From NCBI GenBank assembly GCA_963709505.1, contig CAVPXC010000002.1:62001-126000 (forward strand): 64,000 nt of DNA, given 5' to 3'. Under the pieces are notes generated by a model that was not told the DNA's origin, searched no databases, and was given only the letters and a program-made list of their open reading frames with translations. This stretch comes from CAVPXC01 sp963709505 (GTDB taxonomy: Bacteria; Chloroflexota; Anaerolineae; JAAEKA01). This document shows positions 61,616-64,000 of the stretch, piece by piece. The number at the start of each line of letters is the position of its first letter. Within the stretch, counting starts at the first letter, position 1. Position numbers and translations under genes: made by a program.

Positions 61616-62176
61616 ATGAACCTCCATTTTGACTTGCTGGCTCGTTTCTATGACCGTGCCATCCCGCCGCCCGATCCGGCGCGCCTGCACGAGCTGCTCC
61701 GGCTGCCCACTGCCGGCTGGATGCTGGATGCGGGAGGCGGGACGGGGCGAGTTGCATCTGCGTTGCAGGCGTTGGTCGGGAGGTTAGTGATCAGTGACTT
61801 GTCCGCCCCGATGCTCGGACAAGCTCAACTCAAGGGCGTCGCCTGTTCCGTTCAAGCCCACTCCGAGCGCTTGCCCTTTCCCGATGAGCACTTTGACCGG
61901 GTGCTGGTTGTCGACGCCTTGCACCACTTTGCCGACCCTCGCCTGGCCGTGGCCGAGTTGATACGCGTGCTCAAGCCCGGCGGCCGGCTGCTGATCGAAG
62001 AGCCGGATATCGCAACCTGGCCCGTCAAGCTGATTGCCCTGGCCGAGAAGCTGGCGCTGATGGGCAGCCATTTCTACTCGCCGCAGCAGATCAGCTATCT
62101 CGTAGCCGCAAATGGCTTAGACGCGACACTCGCCCACGACGGCGAGGTCACCGCTTGGGTGATTGTGGACAAGTAG
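61616..62176 (+). CDS. Class I SAM-dependent methyltransferase (UbiE-like fold)
   Basis: The 186-aa protein has motif I MLDAGGGTGRVASAL (38-44), motif II region LVISDLSAPML, motif III/IV FDRVLVVDALHHFADP and the post-motif LKPGGRLLIEEPD. This is the Methyltransf_11 pattern. The substrate is unknown. It starts at ATG 61616 and is 10 bp before the next gene, so both are likely cotranscribed. Confidence 0.9.
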   Translation: MNLHFDLLARFYDRAIPPPDPARLHELLRLPTAGWMLDAGGGTGRVASALQALVGRLVISDLSAPMLGQAQLKGVACSVQAHSERLPFPDEHFDRVLVVDALHHFADPRLAVAELIRVLKPGGRLLIEEPDIATWPVKLIALAEKLALMGSHFYSPQQISYLVAANGLDATLAHDGEVTAWVIVDK

Positions 62177-62186
62177 GAGCTGAAGG

Positions 62187-63281
62187 ATGACCAAGAAAAC
62201 GGTTGGCTACGTCAACCTAGAATGGACTTGTCCGAACTGCGGCGGCCGCAACCCCGGCGTCAACAAGAAATGCGCCACCTGCGGTTTTGCCCAACCGGAG
62301 AATGTGCAGTTCGAGCAGGCGGCCCAAGATACGCTGATTACCGACACAGCCAAGATCGAGGCAGCAAAATCCGGCCCCGACATTCATTGCCCGTACTGCG
62401 GCACCCGCAACCCCGCAGGCTCGGAACGGTGCAAGCAGTGCGCTGGCGTGTTGACCGGCGCGAAGGCTCGAGAGAGCGGCCGTGTGGTCGGAGGTATGCG
62501 TAAGGAGCCGGCGCCGCCGGTCAAGTGTCCGTCCTGCGGCACCGAGAACCCTGCCACCGCCCAGAAATGTGCCAACTGCGGCGCTGTGCTTGCCAAGCCG
62601 CAGCCTGTTGTGACAGCGCCGCAAGCTGCCAAGCCGGCTGGGAAAATGAACCCGGCGATCTTGATCGCCGTCGCCGCGATTGTCCTCGTCGCCTGTATCG
62701 GCTTGTTCTTTGTCTTGGGCAGGGGCGGTGGCGGTGGTCGTACCGAACGGGCTGCAGGCCAGGTGAGTGATGTCTACTGGCGTCGCGCCATTGCGGTGCA
62801 GGCGCTGATGCCAATCACGCGGCAGGATTGGCGCGACCAAATTCCATCTGGCGCGAAAATCGGCGGCTGCCAGGATCGCCTGTTTGACACCGTCAGCGAC
62901 CAGGTGCCCAACAGCGTCGAGGTGTGCGGCACCCCCTACGTCGTCGATACGGGTACGGGTGTGGGCGAGGTGCAGCAGGACTGCGAGTATCAGATCTATA
63001 AGCCATACTGCGATTATTCGAGCCTGGGCTGGCAGGTGGCTGCACCGCTGGTGCTCGAAGGTCGAGACTTCACCCCGCGCTGGCCCGAGACGCGTCTTGG
63101 CAATGACCAGCGAGAGTCCGAGCGCTCCGAGCAGTACGTCATTACGTTCCAAACTGAGAATGGGCCGGTCCGCTATCAGGTCCCGAAGCTACAGGACTTC
63201 ACGCGGTTCACCCAGGGCAGCAAATGGACGCTCGAGGTCAACAGCCGCGGCGAGGTGATCAGCGCACAGCCGGCGCAGTAG
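62187..63281 (+). CDS. Multi-zinc-ribbon membrane-anchored protein
   Basis: The 364-aa protein has three zinc ribbons: WTCPNCGGRNPGVNKKCATCG (14-33), HCPYCGTRNPAGSERCKQC (about 68-86) and KCPSCGTENPATAQKCANCG (about 113-132). A single span (about 154-175) and an extracytoplasmic domain of about 185 residues with Cys-containing loops (GGCQDRLFD, DCEYQIYKPYCDYSSLGW) follow. I recognise no named family. The ribbons would be cytoplasmic and the large domain outside. Confidence 0.75.
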   Translation: MTKKTVGYVNLEWTCPNCGGRNPGVNKKCATCGFAQPENVQFEQAAQDTLITDTAKIEAAKSGPDIHCPYCGTRNPAGSERCKQCAGVLTGAKARESGRVVGGMRKEPAPPVKCPSCGTENPATAQKCANCGAVLAKPQPVVTAPQAAKPAGKMNPAILIAVAAIVLVACIGLFFVLGRGGGGGRTERAAGQVSDVYWRRAIAVQALMPITRQDWRDQIPSGAKIGGCQDRLFDTVSDQVPNSVEVCGTPYVVDTGTGVGEVQQDCEYQIYKPYCDYSSLGWQVAAPLVLEGRDFTPRWPETRLGNDQRESERSEQYVITFQTENGPVRYQVPKLQDFTRFTQGSKWTLEVNSRGEVISAQPAQ

Positions 63282-63338
63282 GGACTGCTAACAAACAGCA
63301 GACTGGAGCTTTATTTTGGTCCAGAAGGGTGAACGCAG

Positions 63339-63608
63339 ATGGCCGTCATTTCGATGTTTTACGGCATCATCATCTCGATGTACTACTTTGACACGCGCCA
63401 ACACCACTTGCCACACATTCATGTGCGGTATCAAGAGCAGGAAGCGGTGCTCTCGATTGCCGATGGAGAAGTACTGGGTGGCGAACTCAAACCCAATAAG
63501 TTACGCCTGGTGCAAGCGTAGATTGAGATTCACCGCGACGAGTTGATGGCAGACTGGCTCCTTGCTAGCCAAGGACAGACGATCTTTACGATTGACCCTT
63601 TGAAGTAG
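63339..63608 (+). pseudogene. DUF4160 protein with an in-frame amber stop
   Basis: The ATG at 63339 starts MAVISMFYGIIISMYYFDTR and continues HLPHIHVRYQEQEAVLSIADGE, the DUF4160 signature. After KLRLVQA the codon TAG (63519-63521) replaces the Trp expected in family members, then IEIHRDELMADWLLASQGQ and TIFTIDPLK continue in the same frame to 63608. A single G-to-A change would explain it. DUF4160 genes are often paired with DUF2442 genes, as here, and are predicted to form toxin-antitoxin-like modules. Confidence 0.75.
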
Positions 63609-63625
63609 AAAGGACGACGAACAGC

Positions 63626-63886
63626 ATGAACCCAAGAGTCGTTGCCGTGTGGCCGAATCCTGATCACACGCTCGTGCTCACCTTCTCGAACGGTGAAGTC
63701 AGGACATTCAACGTCAAGCCATTCCTTAACATCGGCATTTTCCAAGAATTGCAGGATCCGCGATATTTCAACTCAGTGCGGCCGGTTCTGGGCAGCATTC
63801 AATGGCAAAATGGTCAGGATTTCTGTCCCGATACGTTGTATCTCGAGAGCATCCCCGCGCCAGTGTTGCAACCGGTCCCTGTCTGA
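63626..63886 (+). CDS. DUF2442 protein
   Basis: The 86-aa protein, 17 bp behind the DUF4160 gene, reads MNPRVVAVWPNPDHTLVLTF, then RTFNVKPFL and FNSVRPVLGSIQWQNGQDF and the closing DTLYLES, matching DUF2442. It is the usual small partner of DUF4160 and may act as an antitoxin or DNA-binding protein. Function is not proved for the family. Confidence 0.88.
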   Translation: MNPRVVAVWPNPDHTLVLTFSNGEVRTFNVKPFLNIGIFQELQDPRYFNSVRPVLGSIQWQNGQDFCPDTLYLESIPAPVLQPVPV

Positions 63887-63958
63887 GGATGGTTGGCGAC
63901 GCAGTCGCCTATCCCACCGTCGCTTCCGAAGGGTCCGTAAAAGTATAAGTTCCCGGAA

Positions 63959-63984
63959 TGGCTCGGTCGGAGACCGGCCAGAGC
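63959..63984. repeat. REP-like hairpin, copy 2 of 2
   Basis: TGGCTCGGTCGGAGACCGGC followed by CAGAGC matches 44974-44999 at all but two positions. The window ends 16 bp later. Confidence 0.6.
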
Positions 63985-64000
63985 TGGAAGTTGTTCTTTT

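Noticed and set aside
62217..63152. 311-codon frame antisense to the zinc-ribbon gene
   Set aside because: The plus strand encodes three clear zinc ribbons and a membrane span; the antisense frame is a shadow.

Overview
The window is about 64 kb of high-GC chromosomal DNA. Gene content points to a Chloroflexota bacterium, perhaps an Anaerolineae- or Caldilineae-like lineage. This is an inference from gene style (MreBCD-PBP2-RodA cluster, YfhO/PMT membrane glycosyltransferases, TgpA-like transglutaminase, PdtaS/PdtaR pair, FmdB zinc ribbons, extended -10 promoters). There is no rRNA in the window to confirm it.

Layout. 1-3.0 kb: minus-strand queA (cut by the window edge), a class I amidotransferase, ruvB and a DUF4870 membrane protein. 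3.3-6.7 kb: plus-strand fmt, tRNA-Pro(GGG) with its own promoter and terminator, and a PdtaS/PdtaR-like signalling pair. 7-13.8 kb: envelope glycan genes (DPM1-like GT2, GT39-like, YfhO-like), then an AmaP-like protein and a rhodanese. 14-25 kb: CBS protein, IS630-derived HTH protein, FmdB zinc ribbon, TgpA-like transglutaminase, M16 peptidase, MBL hydrolase, and a divergent COG1743-like DNA methylase translationally coupled to a PLP deaminase. 25-31 kb: sugar epimerase, L,D-transpeptidase and a cytochrome c maturation cluster (ccmH, ccmG-like, ccmF, ccmI-like). 31-34 kb: a DUF4287/DUF5655 gene, a pentapeptide-repeat lipoprotein and three tRNAs. 34-41.5 kb: mreB-mreC-mreD-mrdA-rodA-serS, transcribed leftward. 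41.6-46.8 kb: HAD phosphatase, M55 aminopeptidase, then two insertion sequences (a 1448-bp DDE element with a 5-bp target duplication, and an IS200/IS605 tnpA-tnpB element). 46.9-54.9 kb: a complete beta-oxidation set on the minus strand (thiolase, 3-hydroxyacyl-CoA dehydrogenase, enoyl-CoA hydratase, two acyl-CoA dehydrogenases, EtfB, EtfA). 55.4-60.3 kb: mutL, a Phd-type antitoxin with a truncated PIN toxin, and a XamI-type restriction-modification pair. 60.4-64 kb: fatty acid desaturase, methyltransferase, zinc-ribbon membrane protein and a DUF4160/DUF2442 pair.

Three patterns run through the window. First, at least eleven gene junctions carry a private fold-back of short tandem units (about 7-9 bp): the units run one way, then reverse-complemented, and each junction has its own unit. 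They are densest in the beta-oxidation train, and one unit also occurs inside the MutL linker. Second, two dispersed fold-back families occur: an almost perfect 79-bp palindrome in three copies and a looser GTGTCACC-type element. Third, twelve frameshifts in eight genes all have the same sense, one extra base. Residual insertion errors in the assembly are the simplest reading. I label these genes as frameshifted but describe the intact product.
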